A stretch of DNA of 64,000 nt from Piliocolobus tephrosceles (GCF_002776525.5 NC_045446.1:68807886-68871885); one strand, 5' to 3'. Positions 46,967-59,250 are shown, numbered from the stretch's first letter. Made by a program: numbers and translations. The notes: generated by a model from the sequence alone, not told the origin.

Positions 46967-47035
46967 ATCATGGTGAACTTCTCTAGTGCTGAACATGGTC
47001 CTGGATATAGGGCCCCTTGTCTTTAGATTGGCAGT

Positions 47036-47290
47036 TAAGAGAATAGGTTCCATAAAGCCTGTTTGTCTGGGTCCAAACACCCGATTAGGTGTGTGACTGG
47101 GGCAAGCTACTTAACCTCTGAGTGCCTCTCACTGCCTTCAGTCAGAAAATGGAGATAATAATACTTACCTCCTAGGCATATGAGGTACTATATGAGGTAC
47201 CTTATGAGGTACTGCTTAATGTAAAATGCTGAAAATATGCTTTGCAGTTAATAAGTGCTCCAAAAATGTTAGCTATCATCACTGTTAGGA
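47036..47290 (+). mobile_element. MIR with internal 12-bp tandem triplication
   Basis: MIR text (GTCTGGGTCCAAACACCC, GTGTGTGACTGGGGCAAGC, CAGAAAATGGAGATAATAATAC, TTAATAAGTGCTCC). Within it a 12-bp unit of the form (c/t)(a/t)tatgaggtac is present three times at 47177-47212. Confidence 0.75.
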
Positions 47291-48309
47291 TTATATGTGC
47301 TCAGTAAATCTTTGCTGGACGAAACTAGTTATGTTCCAGGCTATGTCACGCACTAAAGATACTTATTAAGCAATGGTTTTCATGGGAAACCCTCACTGAA
47401 TCTTTTCCGCTGGAATGGCATCAAATAGGCACCCCTCTCTCTCACTCCCTCGTCTCTCCATCTTTCTCTATCACACATGCAAAATTCTAAAATCTGCCTC
47501 ACACTTGCTATGCGTTATTCACTGACAATCTATATTTTTCTGCCTTTGAACAGTGAAAAAGCCTGTGTCAATTTCTCCTTTAAAGCTTCTCCTTGCTGAA
47601 TCCACATATGTCCATTAATGGTGACATGGAGGGAACAGCATCTGTAGAGACCCATCTCAGATGATCCTATTTAATGTGGGCTGTGACTTCCCAAGGCCGC
47701 TGCTCATTAGCAGCTACTTCTTATTACTTCCCACAGTTTAAACAGAAGATGAAACCGAAAGAGCTTTCACAAAGACTCTAGTGAGGCAGCTGCAAAACTG
47801 AGCATCTGAGCCTGGTACTCAAGAAGGAAAGAGCTTGGCAGAGCTACCAAAGAGGAAAAACAGGTACCATGTTTCCTGGATTCCAAGAAGTGCTTTTTCT
47901 TTTCACATTTTAATGTTTTTTGAAGTTGGAATGTGTCCATGTATGCCTTTTGAGCAGTGTGACTTTTTTCCCTCTGCCTAAAAAGTTGTTATTAAATTGA
48001 TGGTACATTTTAAAACTGAGGAATGTGGCAGTTTCAAATTTTAACAAGTTGCCCAAATATACGAAAGCCCACATGAACCTTTGAGAAAAATACTCACAGC
48101 CCGTTTAGCAGTATGGAATGGATAGATAATTCTTAATCACAGGGAAGAAGACAGGCCTGAAGGACAAGACATCTGAGTAACTGGTGGTCCTGCAGTCCTT
48201 GGTCAGGCAAGATCTTGGCTGCCTTAGAAGTTGTACCTTTGCTTGGCAATAATCCAGTCAGAGCAGAAATGCCTGGGGTCTGTCCCAACCCACTTGTGAC
48301 ATTATGATT

Positions 48310-49131
48310 ATATATTCATGGTTCCCAGCTCATAACTCCTATACCCCTTGTTATAGTCTTTTGTTCTAATGTTGAGGCACTTCAGGACTCAAAAGCAGAC
48401 CTTAGGAAACAATCTCTGCCTCTCTCTCCGACCTTCTCCTGCCCTCCTCTCCGAGGCAGGACTCGAATCCGACTGTGGGTCATAAGACCTACATTTCAGA
48501 GGCGATCCTGCTCCATACCCTGGAGGGAGGAATGAGTGTTGCACAGAGAGGCCAAGAAGAATCCGAAGAGATGGGCCTTGCTGGGTTTAGATCTTACCGT
48601 TTTTGTCCAATCACATTTCTACATGGTTGTCAACCATGCCTATCCAATGAAGCCTCCGTAAAAGGCCCAAGAAGACAGGGTTTGGGGAACTGAACATATG
48701 GAGGTTCCTGGAGGGGTGAGGGTGATGTACCTGGGGAGGGTGTGAAAGCTCCATGCCTTTTACCCTACATCTTGGCATACACATCTCTTCATCTATATCC
48801 TTGGTAATGTTCTTTATGATCAACTGGTAAATATAAGTATTTCTCTAGTTCTGTGAGCTGTTCCAGTAAATTAACTAAACCCAAAGAAGCAGTCAAGAAA
48901 ACCTCAACTAGAAGCCAGTCAGATAGAAGTTCCAGAGGCCCAGATTCGTGAGCGGTATCTGAAGTATGGTGGATGGCGGGGCAGTTTTGGGGACTGAGCC
49001 CTCGATCTGAGGGATGTGAGGCTATCTCCAGGTAGACAGTGCTGGAATTGAGTTGGGGGACACCCAGCTGGTGTCCACTGCAGAGCTGATTGCTTGCTTG
49101 ATGGTGGGGAGTACCCCGCCTCCGCCTATAT
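48310..49131 (+). mobile_element. Old LTR, ERVL class (MER21-like)
   Basis: Text in order matches an LTR I associate with ERVL-class elements: GGTTCCCAGCTCATAACTCC, CATTTCAGAGGCGATCCTG, TGGGTTTAGATCTTACCG, CCAATCACATTTCTACATGG, a CCTCCGTAAAAGGCCC TATA-type region, CATGGAGGTTCCTGG-like text and GACACCCAGCTGGTGTCC. It is followed at 49131 by TTTGGTCGCAGAAGTC, which resembles a tRNA-Leu-type primer-binding site. No viral genes follow. Subfamily and left edge are uncertain. Confidence 0.6.
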
Positions 49132-50439
49132 TTGGTCGCAGAAGTCTTCTGTTGATGACTATTGTGTGAGAACAAACGAAAACACTGAGTTTTCCTCAAA
49201 ACCACAGTTAAAGGTGCTTTGTGAGGAAGAAATTCCAGTGTGTGGTTTCTCTTTCTTTGAGAACCTTTATTGTTCTTGGAGCTCTTTGAAAGGCAAAGGA
49301 CTAAATTTGGGAATAAAAGTGGTTGTAAGAATATACATTTATTTTCTTATGGTAAGTTAAACTGCTTGCTAATGAATTAATTAATGAATCTAATAGAATT
49401 GCTTATCCAGTAATACTATGTGCTTGGCTCATGCTAGTCACTACATTGTCTAAAGAGATCGACTGAGCAGCCCTGTGGGGCAGGTGTTAAAATTCAGCCC
49501 CATTTCCCAGCCCCAGAGACCAAGGCTCAGAGAAGAAGAGTGACTCCAGCCAGTTCACACAGGTGGGAACTGGCGCCCACCCAGAACCCCTGCTCCTCTC
49601 ACTGCTTCACCCCATTCCACACAGCTTCAGCTTGCTTTCTTTCTCTGCAGAAGAAACCAAGGGTCGGTTAGTGATGTGGTGGCAGAGTCAGAACTAGAAC
49701 TTGGGCCTCTGACTCTTAGCCTGAGGCTCCTCTCACTGCTTCGTGTCAAAGTCTTTGGAAGGACAAAGAGCCATCCATAGAGCAGGAAAAAATCAGGCAG
49801 AGCTTTCCCTGGTGATGGCTTCTTCTTTTCAAGTTTACTAAATCCCACAAAGCTGCAAGCCCACCTGGGTCACCACATCCCACGAGAACAATTGAGGCAG
49901 ATAATTAACAGCAAGATTTCATCCTCGTGAAATCTTTTTACTTGAAGCTAAAAGACCAACCCGTAACAGGATGATGTGACAAATGCAGAGAAGGGTTTGC
50001 ATTTCTGTGAAATCCTAAAAGAGGCACAAACCTTCTCACCTGGGCTTCAGGAAGGACTTCTCCGTAATCACATCCCTTTCATAATTACGTGTAATTATTC
50101 TTGTCCTTTGTCCTCCCCTACACCAGTGTGAGCATGTCTGTTAATCTGGGAGTCATTAGGATGGCAGAATAGTGAGGTCGCCTGGATTAGCAGCTAATGA
50201 ATTCACTGCCCTTTGTTCTGATAACAGAAGAGGACAATAAAATATTATTCTGAAGCTTCTGAGAGATAATTTACTTGACCCAGGCTGGTATATTTTGTAA
50301 ATTAGGTGATAATACAGAGAGTTGCAATGCTTTCCTGTTCTTGGACAGCTCCAGCAGCAGCCTATTTCTGTGCCATCCTCCTCCAAAGGGGTCTTCCCAC
50401 CCCTCTGCCTCAAAGTCCCCTGGCCCCCACCTGACTTAC

Positions 50440-50612
50440 CTTGCAGCAGTGTGTAGAAGGCACCTGAGGCAGACAGGTTGGTGGTTATGGTGACATCATC
50501 CTTGCTGGAGGTCTCTACCTGGACATGCACTGAACTGTCTGTATCACTTCGGAAACTGCTCACCTGGCCAGTAGGGAAGGTCACATTTGTCAGGCGGCCA
50601 AAGCTGTCATAC
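50440..50612 (-). CDS. TENM4: TENM4 YD-repeat exon
   Basis: A 173-nt exon. The acceptor is GGTTTCCAG before GTATGACAGC and the donor is CTGCAAG|GTAAGTC. Its first base completes a Glu codon (GA|G). It then encodes residues 22-78, a clear YD unit YDSFGRLTNVTFPTG followed by VSSFRSDTDSSVHVQV and ending TLLQ, and the first base of the next Asp codon. NVT and NLS sequons are visible. The frame is open beyond both ends on the minus strand, but the splice sites and the family sequence set the edges. Confidence 0.97.
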
Positions 50613-51299
50613 CTGGAAACCAAGGGGTGGAACTGAGTTGTAGAAATATAATGGTGCTTTAGCTGGCACTTGGCGCATTCTACCTCATGCCATGGTTTTG
50701 CTGTGCTCTGCTTTTCTTTCTGGCTGGATACATTCCCATGTCTCCCACATCTCTTGCATGGGACCTGGTACATAGATTTCAGGATGTGACTCTACCTGCT
50801 GACATCCAGCTGCAGGAAAATGACTGACCTCTCTGAGTCTCCCTTCCCTAGCCCAGTGGGCATGACACCACTGACCAGCCTACTGCCCAGGAGTACAGCT
50901 ATGAACTAGAATTCAATTGTGAAGGGGCGAGATGATGGTGGCCGTAATGAGACAGCTGACCCGGAATCTTAGAAATGGGGGACTTCCCAGAAAGTAGTCA
51001 AGCTTGATGCCTGAATACCCTCTGCAAAACCCGCAAGAACTGGTTATACAGGTTTTTCCTGAAAAACACTAGAAATGGGAGCTATTACCCAGGGGTTTCC
51101 TAGGTTTCTACACATCCTGGGAAAAGGGGGTTCTGAATTCAAACCAGGACTCAGCCTAGATAAATGGCCTCTTGCTTCTTGCAACCCCTTCCATCTAGAT
51201 TTTACATCTGGCACTAAGCATTTTTGTATCTGCAACTCTTAGAACTCCATAGCTTTGCTCAGGTATGGTCTTTCTAAAGCATCATAATTGAATCTTAAT

Positions 51300-51600
51300 T
51301 CTCTTTACTATTCTCCTGATAATAATAAAAGAAATACCTACCATCACTGAACACCTCCAATATACGAGGCATGGTGCTGGTGGCTTATCATGCATTTTCA
51401 TGTAATCCTCATTTAATACATTTTTCATGTAATCCTCATTTAATCCTAGTCTAAAAGGTATGTTTTATCTCCTTTTTGGAGGATCAGAAATTGAGGCTTG
51501 GAAAAGTGAAGTCACCTGCTCAAGGTCACACAGCTAATTAAGTGTGGGTGGAATCAAAATTCAAACTCAGCTCTATGTGCTTCCAAACTGCCACCTGCCT
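51300..51600 (-). mobile_element. MIR with internal duplication
   Basis: Antisense-style MIR text (ACACCTCCAATATACGAGGCATGG, GAAATTGAGGCTTGGAAAAG, GTCACCTGCTCAAGGTCACACAGC). A segment containing CATGTAATCCTCATTTAAT is duplicated in tandem at 51394-51444. Confidence 0.7.
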
Positions 51601-53449
51601 CTGTGTCTTCAATGAACATTTCTGTACCATCCATTTGCAAGTATTCATCACATGTGCTCCTCCCTGGCAGGAGTGGGCTACTAACATTTTAATTATTGTT
51701 TTTAATTAGAGGAGGCTGAAGTGTAAAAAGGCAGGCTTAAATAGCCTTTTCGCACTTGTGTGTGAATAGGGACATAGTTCTTCCTCTACATGGCAATATT
51801 CCTGACTGACTTCCTGGACATGGTTGCCCCTGTGTACTTCGGGTCCCCCTACTGGCCTCTTTTGGCTTTTTTTTTTTTTTTTTTTTTTTTTAACTGTTTT
51901 GTTTTTACTTCTGGGGTAAAGCTGACCCCCAGGTTCCTGTGAGGGTTTTCACAATGGGGCAATGAAAGTTCAGAGAGTTCAGCTCTGTCCAGGCTCTTTC
52001 TTCAGCTGGGCCTGGCTTCTTGCTGAGATTCCTGGGTCTGCAGCTCCTATAGTATCATAGGTGGGTGGTATGGTATCATTGGTGGGTGAGATTAGGCAGG
52101 TCTTTGCTCAGGAATTCTCTGCCCAAGGTCAGACTTGGGTGCTGCACTACAGACTCTGCCATTTGCCAACTGTTTCCGTGCCTGTGCCTGGCACAGATCA
52201 CAGCACTCTACACTGAATCCAACAGTCCCTGGCACACTCTGCCACAGAGGAGGCATTGGTAGAGGTCTTCTGAATAAATCACCCCTGTTTTTGGCCTAAG
52301 ACCAATTCTGGTGGAGGGGCCGGTGGCCTTTGGGGAAGTTGGATGCCTCTGTGGCTGGGGCATTTTCAGGACGGCAGGCAGTGCTATGGCCTCGACTACA
52401 CTCCCTGGGCAGGGCTGCAGGCAAGGCTGTGGCTCGATCAGAGGCTCTCCTGTGGGTGGTTGGGGGCTTCAAAAACCCATGTCCAGCCATGATTTCTCCT
52501 TTCTCTTCCTTAGTACTGAGTCAGGTTCTTCCAGGAAAAGGTCAGTCTGGCCTAGGGGAGGCTGAAACCTGGACTGGATGGTCAAAGGGGTGCACTGCCT
52601 CACAGAGCTCAGTGAGCAAGAGTTCTGAGAGACGGTGGCTAAGAAGGAGGGTGTCTTGCGGTAAAGATCTGAGATGCATGTCCGAAGACTTCTCTCATAT
52701 GGAGACCCTCTCAGAGCTCTGCTCCTTTCAACACTGAGGGAGGCTGGGATTCTTTTTAACCATTTGTGGCCACTGAAAATTTGAAGAGGAAGGGAACATA
52801 CAAAAATATTGACAGTGGTTATCTCTGGGAGGTAGAATTACAGGTGATCTGAATTGCTTATTTACATATATTTCCATGATTTTAAAATAATAAACCTGGA
52901 TTATTTTCATAATCAGAAAAGTGTTGTGACAAGCCAGGTAAAACCACATGTGAGAGCTCATGAGCATGGCCATCTGGGGAGGCGGATGCCTTAAATTCCA
53001 GGCTGTGCAGAGAGAGGACAGTCTCACTTATAGGGCAAGTTGAAGATAACAATTTCCAGGACTTTTCAGCAAAATATTACTAGGATACTCCAAGTTTTTT
53101 AGCTAAAAATCAAGACCCCCAAAACTGGTTTTGCCCTGGTCAACTTAACTGTATCTGTGATTCATGATTAAGCTGGATCCAGTCAGATCCTGAGTCATCT
53201 TTTAATCAACAGGAAGATTCATTTCAGTCCAGCAGTTTAATGGGATGGGATGCTGTTCTAGGCTGATTCTTTGAACACTTGTAATCCCTGTACATACTCT
53301 TTATTAAAATAAGACTATTCACTCGGACTGTCTACTTTCCTGACCTAACCGCATGAAAAAGATTTTATTATACCATGCAAGACACTGCAAAGGCAGCTGT
53401 GGAGTTTTACAGATAAGAATTGATAGATTGTTAATTGGGGTCAGATGTC

Positions 53450-53640
53450 ACTCTGACACTACTTCTACCATGGCCTCGCTCAAATGCCACCTCCTAAAGC
53501 CCTCCCTGGTTTTTCCTGTTCCTTCTCCCAGTATATCCTGTGCACAGCTCTATTCTACTAGAATGCCTCCCCTGCACTGCAGTGTTGATGTACAAGTTGT
53601 CCCCCTCTTTGGATTGTGAGTGCTTGAGGTCAGAACAGGT
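53450..53640 (+). mobile_element. L2 3' end
   Basis: CTCAAATGCCACCTCCTAAAGCC, CCCTCCCTGGTTTTTCC and GGATTGTGAGTGCTTGAGG fit the L2 3' region. Confidence 0.6.
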
Positions 53641-54989
53641 CTGTGGAGTCTGTGGACTGACACCATCTGGGTTCTGCCACCTGCCAGCAGCGTGACCCTG
53701 GAGAACTGGCTCTCAGTTCATCTCTGCTTCACCAGCATTGGAACTGGCATAGAGAGGAAAGGCAGGGAATGTTGGCTGAACGAATCAGTGAATGCAGGAT
53801 TGGATGTGCAAGGCCTCTTTCCTGCTTTGTGGGAGAGGAGACACCATGATTCATTCACACATTTCCTCCTACAGGACTTGGCACAAGCTGGACACACAGT
53901 AGGTACATGATAAACACTTGCTGAATGCCAAAATATGGAAACAACAACTCTTACTAAATAATACTTTGGCAATCTCCCTGGGTATCTCCCCAGAGTTTAG
54001 TCTTGAAGACAGAAAGACACTTTGTATAAAGGCAGACAACTGCAATTATTACTGAAGGTAGCTTGTAAGGCATAATTCAATTGAGCCTAAAGATGATACA
54101 ATGAAGAGGCCCCATGCCTTTAAGATCTGGTTTTCATTTTATATAAGATGGTAAAAAAAAAAAAAAAAAAAAAACAGTAATTTCCACTCTTCACATTTTC
54201 CATTAGAAGGACTGAATGTCTTAATTAAATGAACATCAAATAGAGCAACCAATTTATAAAATTTTCTTGTCTCCTCTTCATTCATTTTCGTACCTTCCAG
54301 AGCTTGGGAAATGACCTGGATCTCTTTGCTGCTTGATCGATACCTGTAATTATCCCACCAGAACTGCTCCTTCTGACTGTGGATGGGAAGAAGTAGGGCT
54401 GCCAGTCCGCTGGGCCCTGCACACCTTTGCCCTGTGAGCCACGTCTACAGAACCCTTTCTTCTCCACCACAGAGCTGCCACGACACAGTGCAGGGACCTG
54501 GAAGGAAGGGGCAGTTCTCTGAACTCTCTGGGCTCCAAGTGGCTGCCTCAAGTCCCGGCCCCATGATTGAGTGGCATCTGGACAATGGCTTAGTTACATT
54601 TGTTACAGCTTTCATTATGGGAACCCACAAAGTACTGGCAAATTTTCTTTCTTTCTAACCAAGAGGAATGCAGGGAATAGTTTTTTAAAAAGGTCTCTGG
54701 AGCCAGATGGTCTAGGCTTTGAATTCTGGCTCTACACTTGCCAGTAATGTCATCTAGAGGATGGGCACTTGGCTCTGTGTTCCTCCTAACCATCAAGTCT
54801 CCACTATAAATGATACAATTTCAGGCAGGCTATATCATATAACCTCGGTGAGCCTCTGTTTTCCCTTCTATAAATGGGGATGATAATCCTGTTTTATAGA
54901 GACACATGAAGACGAAAAGAGGTAACGTATTTAAAATGAAAGGGAAACTTCTTCCCAGGGCCCCCAGGACCCCAGGAGATTGCCCTCAG

Positions 54990-55528
54990 TGGAATGTCAA
55001 CTCCCTGAGGGCAGGGACTTCATTTGGACCCTGCTGTATCCCCGTGGCATATAGCATGTGCTTCCTGATGGTCAATGAACGTTGGCTGAATGTTGGCTCC
55101 TTCCTGCCTTTCTTTCTAACTTCACCTGGAACGTCACTCCTCAGCAGGTCCTTCTCCCTGTATCTGCTTCTGGTCCCCAAACATGCCAAAGTCAGTGCAT
55201 GCTGGGGTGCTCATGCTTCCTGTTCCCTTTGCAGGAACGCTCTTCCCTCCGGTGTCGGTATGGCTCGTTTCAGGCATCATTCATGTTTCAGATCAACTGT
55301 TATCACTTCAGTGAGGTCTTCCTTGACCACTGCTTCTAAGACAGAGAAGTCCCCCAACCTCTGTATCATATTTTCTTATTGACCTCACTATACTTATTTA
55401 TTTGTTCTTTGTTGTCTGTCTCCTCCTAATATAAGCTCCATGAGGATAGGGACCTTGTCTGTATTCTTAGTGCCCGGAGGAGTACCCAGCATGTCGACAG
55501 TACTCAGTACATGTTTACTTAATGAATA
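54990..55528 (+). mobile_element. Two consecutive L2 3' ends
   Basis: A short L2 tail (AACTCCCTGAGGGCAGGGAC to GAACGTTGGCTGAATG, about 54998-55092) is followed by a longer L2 copy. That copy carries CAGGAACGCTCTTCCCTCC, CACTTCAGTGAGGTCTTCCTTGACC, TGTCTGTCTCCTCC, ATAAGCTCCATGAGGATAGGGACC and a tail ending in ATGAATAAA. Confidence 0.8.
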
Positions 55529-56146
55529 AATATATAAGCAAATAACAGATATTATTGTTGATTCAAGACATGGACTGACAGCAACTAAGAACTTCATTTG
55601 TTTTACCTTTCCTTGTCCAGCTGAGGTGGAGAAAGGTCACTAACATTCATGTGGTGTCTTTTAGGTACCAAGCACCATGCTCATCATCATCTTTTGATGT
55701 AGGCATTATTATTATCATCGTTTCACAAATGGTGAAGAGGAGGCTTAGAGAGGATAAGCAACTTGCCTAAGATCACACAGCTGGTAGAGGAATATAAATT
55801 CAAAGTCAGGTCTGTCTAATCTTAAAGAATGTGCTTTTTCCATCATGCTTCCCATAAAAATGGTACCATTTCAAATAAAAATCTTTGGGTTCATCACTGT
55901 GGTATAGAAAACACTGTTTTTGCAAGTCTCAAGTGGGTCAAGAAGACTGGCAGTATTTTTTTTCAGGAGGCTTTGCTTGCTACCACTGCAATTGACTTTG
56001 CAGCGATGCCAAGCCCCTACTTGGGGGGTATGATAGGGATGGCCAGATGATTGGCTTTTCATTACTTCCTCCCACTGATTTTTCTTCATTCCATTTAGCC
56101 AAAGTATTTTTGGAGCACAGTGAAAGAAAACACATAAAAGATTCAT

Positions 56147-56437
56147 ACAGGCCGGGTGCAGTGGCTCACGCCTGTAATCCCAGCACTTTGGGAGGCCAAG
56201 GCAGGTGGATCACTTGAGGTCAGGAGTTCGAGACCAGCTTGGCCAACATGGTGAAACCTTGTTTCTACTAGAAATATAAAAATTAGCCAGGCACAGTGGC
56301 TGGGTGCCTGTAATCCCAGCTACTCAGGAGGCTGAGGCAGGAGAATCGATTGAACCTGGGAGGCGGAGGTTGCCGTGAGCCGAGATTGCACCATCGCACT
56401 CCAGCCTGGGTGACAGAGTGAGACTCCATCTCAGAAG
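56147..56437 (+). mobile_element. Alu, sense, with almost no A tail
   Basis: Complete two-arm Alu from GGCCGGGTGCAGTGGC to GAGACTCCATCTCAGAAG. AAGATTCAT flanks it (56138-56146 and 56438-56446). The tail has shrunk to AGAAG. Confidence 0.92.
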
Positions 56438-57439
56438 AAGATTCATGTAATTGTTGTGAACTTGGCTCACTGCTAAAGGATATCTTCGCACACACTGCAA
56501 GGCTTTCTTTTTCACACTCAATACTTCATCTCGAGCCACTCACTATGCACGGCTGGCAAGGAAAATGCCAAACTGTCCTTTGATACTAAACTTTTGCTGA
56601 TCTTAACTTTTTGGTTAAAAAATAAGATTTGATTTGTATGATTTTCATTTCTGATTGTTTCAGGCAACACCATCACCATGTCAGGGAACTGGGCACTGCG
56701 TTGTCTGTGGATAATTATGGTTGCTGGCCCAGGCACACCAATAGTTCCCCCGGCCCAAGTCACTGTAATAGATGTCATCACAACGTCATCAGCTACTCCA
56801 AACTGGATCAGAGTCAGAGCACTTTGTGGCTTCTGCATTAAAATCTGGTACTTGCTGTCCACTTCCTACAAAATTAAGTACCCAAAATGAATTCTAGCCC
56901 TCAAGATTCCCCAGATCTGGCCCACTCTGCCACGCTGTACTTGAGGTGGTACATCTGGTAGGAAGTGCTTAGGGTCCAGGCAGATCTGGGGCTGAACCCT
57001 GGCTTGGCCACTCATGGCTAACATGTCACACAGCCGGTCAGTCTCTGTGCTGGTTATTCTCTGTTCCCCCAGAATGGATCTGGGGGGATCCATTCTTTGT
57101 CCTCGCTCTGCCCGGAGCAGCTGACCCCTGCAGACTGTGTCACTGGGGCACTCTCACTGGCTCACTTCTGGTTAAGCTAAGTCCATGGTAGGCACTGGCA
57201 AGAGACTGGAATTCAGAAGGTTTTCCTCGCTCCTCACTCCTTCTTTCCTCCAGTGCCGAATCTCTGACAGTGGCTGCGTCGATCCATGATTATAGCTTCG
57301 AACAGGGGGCTTCTCCTTCATCGTTACAGCTCCCACTGGACTTTAGTCACGATATCCTATGACTTTCCCACCTTGCTCTGCAGCCTGGGGGTTGCTAATG
57401 GTTATTCACTGTTTCTAGTGCCTGGGTGCCTCAGCGTCC

Positions 57440-57690
57440 TTTATTTTTATTTTTAGTTAATTAATTAATTTGCTTAGGGACAGGATCTCACTCTGTTGCC
57501 TAGGCTGGAGTGCAGTGGTGTGATTATGGATCACTGCAGCCTGGAACTCCCAGGCTCAACAGTGATCTTCCTGCCTCAACCTCCTGAGTAGCTAGGACTA
57601 CAAGTGTGTGCCACTACATCCAGCTAATTAAAATTTTTTTGGTACCCATCTCTTTGGTAGAGATGGGTATTGCTATGTTGCCCAGGCTAT
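57440..57690 (-). mobile_element. AluJ fragment, antisense, with a new palindrome
   Basis: Diverged Alu from GGGACAGGATCTCACTCTGTTGCC to the middle of the left arm (GCTATGTTGCCCAGGC). The tail region is (TTAA)-rich. An 11-bp perfect inverted repeat (57643-57653 and 57659-57669, 5-base loop) replaces the normal TTTTTGTAGAGATGGGGT text. Confidence 0.85.
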
Positions 57691-57699
57691 TAGCATCCT

Positions 57700-59250
57700 T
57701 TCTTGGTTCCCTTACCCCTGCCTATACCTCTATAACATGTCTTCATTTGTAAGATATTTTTACTGAGTATAATATCCGAGTGGACAATTGTTTTGTGTGT
57801 TTGTTTTTGTGAGACAGAGTTTCACTCCTGTTGCCCAGGCTGGAGTGCCATGGCACAATTTCGGCTCATTGCAACCTCCACCTCCTGGATTAAAGCGATT
57901 CTCCTGCCTCAGCCTCCTGAGTAGCTGGGACAACAGGTGCCCACCACCACGCCCGGCTAATTTTGTATTTTTAGTAGAGGCAGGGTTTCACCATGTTGGC
58001 CAGGCTGGTCTCGAACTCCTGACCTCAGGTGATCCACCCGCCTTGGCCTCCCAAAGTGCTGGGATTACAGGTGTGAGCCACCACTCCTGGCTGTGGACAG
58101 TTTTTTTTTTTTTTTTTTTCTTTCAGCACTTCTGTCTTCTGGCTTGCATGGATTCTGATGAGAAGTCTGCTGTAATTCTTACCTTCGTTTGTCTTATAAA
58201 ATGCTTTTTCTTTTTTCCTGGCTGCTTTTAAGGTTTCCTCTCTTTAATTCAGCCATTTGAATATATGGCTAGAAATGTGTATGTGTGTGTGTGTCTGTAT
58301 GTATTTATTCTGCTTGGTGTTTTTGGAGCTTTTTGGGTCTGTGGTTTGGTGTCCAGTATTAATTATGGATAATTCTCTGCCATTATTTCCTCAAATATTT
58401 TTTCTGCCTTGTTTTTTCCCTCTTTTCCTGGCATTCCAATTACGTGTATATCAAACTATTGGATATTGTCCCACAGCTTTTGAATGCCATGTTCTGCATT
58501 TTCCACTCTTTTTTTCTCTCTGTGTTTTAGTTTGGGTAATTTCTATTTACTGTCTTCTAAGACTCAGCTGTGTCATGCTGTGTCCTTTGGAGAGAGCAGT
58601 CCATCAAAGGCATTCCTCATCCTTATAACCGTGGTTTTCGTTTCTAACAATTCCATTTGATTCTTTCTTATCGTTTCCATCTCTCTGCTAAAATTATCCA
58701 TCTGATCTTGCACATTGTTCACCTTTTCCATTAGAACCTTTAAAATAATTATAGTTATTTTAAATTCTCTGACAGACAGTTTCAACACCTGTGTCCTAGC
58801 TGAATGTGATTCTGATGATTTCTTTGCCTCGTGGGAATGTGTTGCCTTTTCTTGCCCTTTTGTCTGTTCAGTTGAAAGCGTGACATCTTGTGTAGCACGG
58901 TAGAGCCTGAGTGACAGGTTTATGCCTGGAAATGCGTGTGAGTTTCCTTCTGCTAGGACTTTTGAGAGGGGGTTTGGGTTAACTTAGGATTTGGGTTGGC
59001 TTTGAAGTTTGTTTATGGTTAACCTCTGTGCATCATAGGTTTTAAATTCCCTTAGCAATTCCCTGTGTTTAGGATGCGAAACTGGTTTGCCAGAGGGCTT
59101 TCTTCCCTCAAGGCCCACAGTTCAGCCCTTGGGTCCTGCCTTTGTGCTGGCTGAGAGAGGGTCTCTTTCCGTGCTCCTGCCTCTCTTTAACCCCCTCCCA
59201 ACAGTCTTCTGCCCTTCACTGATGCTTTTAGCCTTTCAGCTAACTATGGT
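57700..59250 (-). mobile_element. Old L1/HAL1-like element, antisense
   Basis: The minus strand encodes remnants of the ORF1-type coiled coil (58573-58788), including EKVNNVQDQMDNFSREMETIRKN and NAFDGLLS, which resemble HAL1/L1M ORF1. Antisense text such as TCTTCTGGCTTGCATGGATTCTGATGAGAAG (58134 onward) is typical. An Alu splits it at 57791-58092. The far edge is uncertain and it may reach about 59800. Confidence 0.7.
57791..58092 (-). mobile_element. Alu, antisense
   Basis: A GTTTTTGTGAGACAGAGTTTCACTC start and a GAGCCACCACTCCTGGCT end. GTGGACAATT and GTGGACAGTT flank it. It lies 1.35 kb from an Alu of opposite orientation. Confidence 0.92.

Larger units (their letters stand above)
44828..50439 (-). 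other. TENM4: TENM4 intron (GT-AG)
   Basis: Donor CAAG|GTAAGTC at 50439 and acceptor at 44828. Contents in order are an old L1 3'-end-like segment (about 45115-45570), AluJ (45661-45978), an L2-like piece (about 46290-46500), MIR (46563-46815), a dinucleotide tract (46894-46966), MIR (47036-47290), an LTR (about 48310-49131) and MIR-like text near 49470-49740. The blocks 47560-47830 and 49850-50160 have no repeats I can name and look conserved in character. Confidence 0.75.

Noticed and set aside
56518..56862. 114-codon minus-strand open frame that looks protein-like, with an acceptor-like TTTTGTAG before it
   Set aside because: Splicing it after the upstream TENM4 exon gives a stop within a few codons, both plus frames are equally open, and frames of this length are expected by chance in 64 kb. 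No family recognised.
57788..58231. 147-codon plus-strand frame with PPRPANFVFLVEAGFHHVGQ
   Set aside because: Translation of an antisense Alu. The same phrase recurs at 2878, 11022, 20080 and 30299, and none is a gene.
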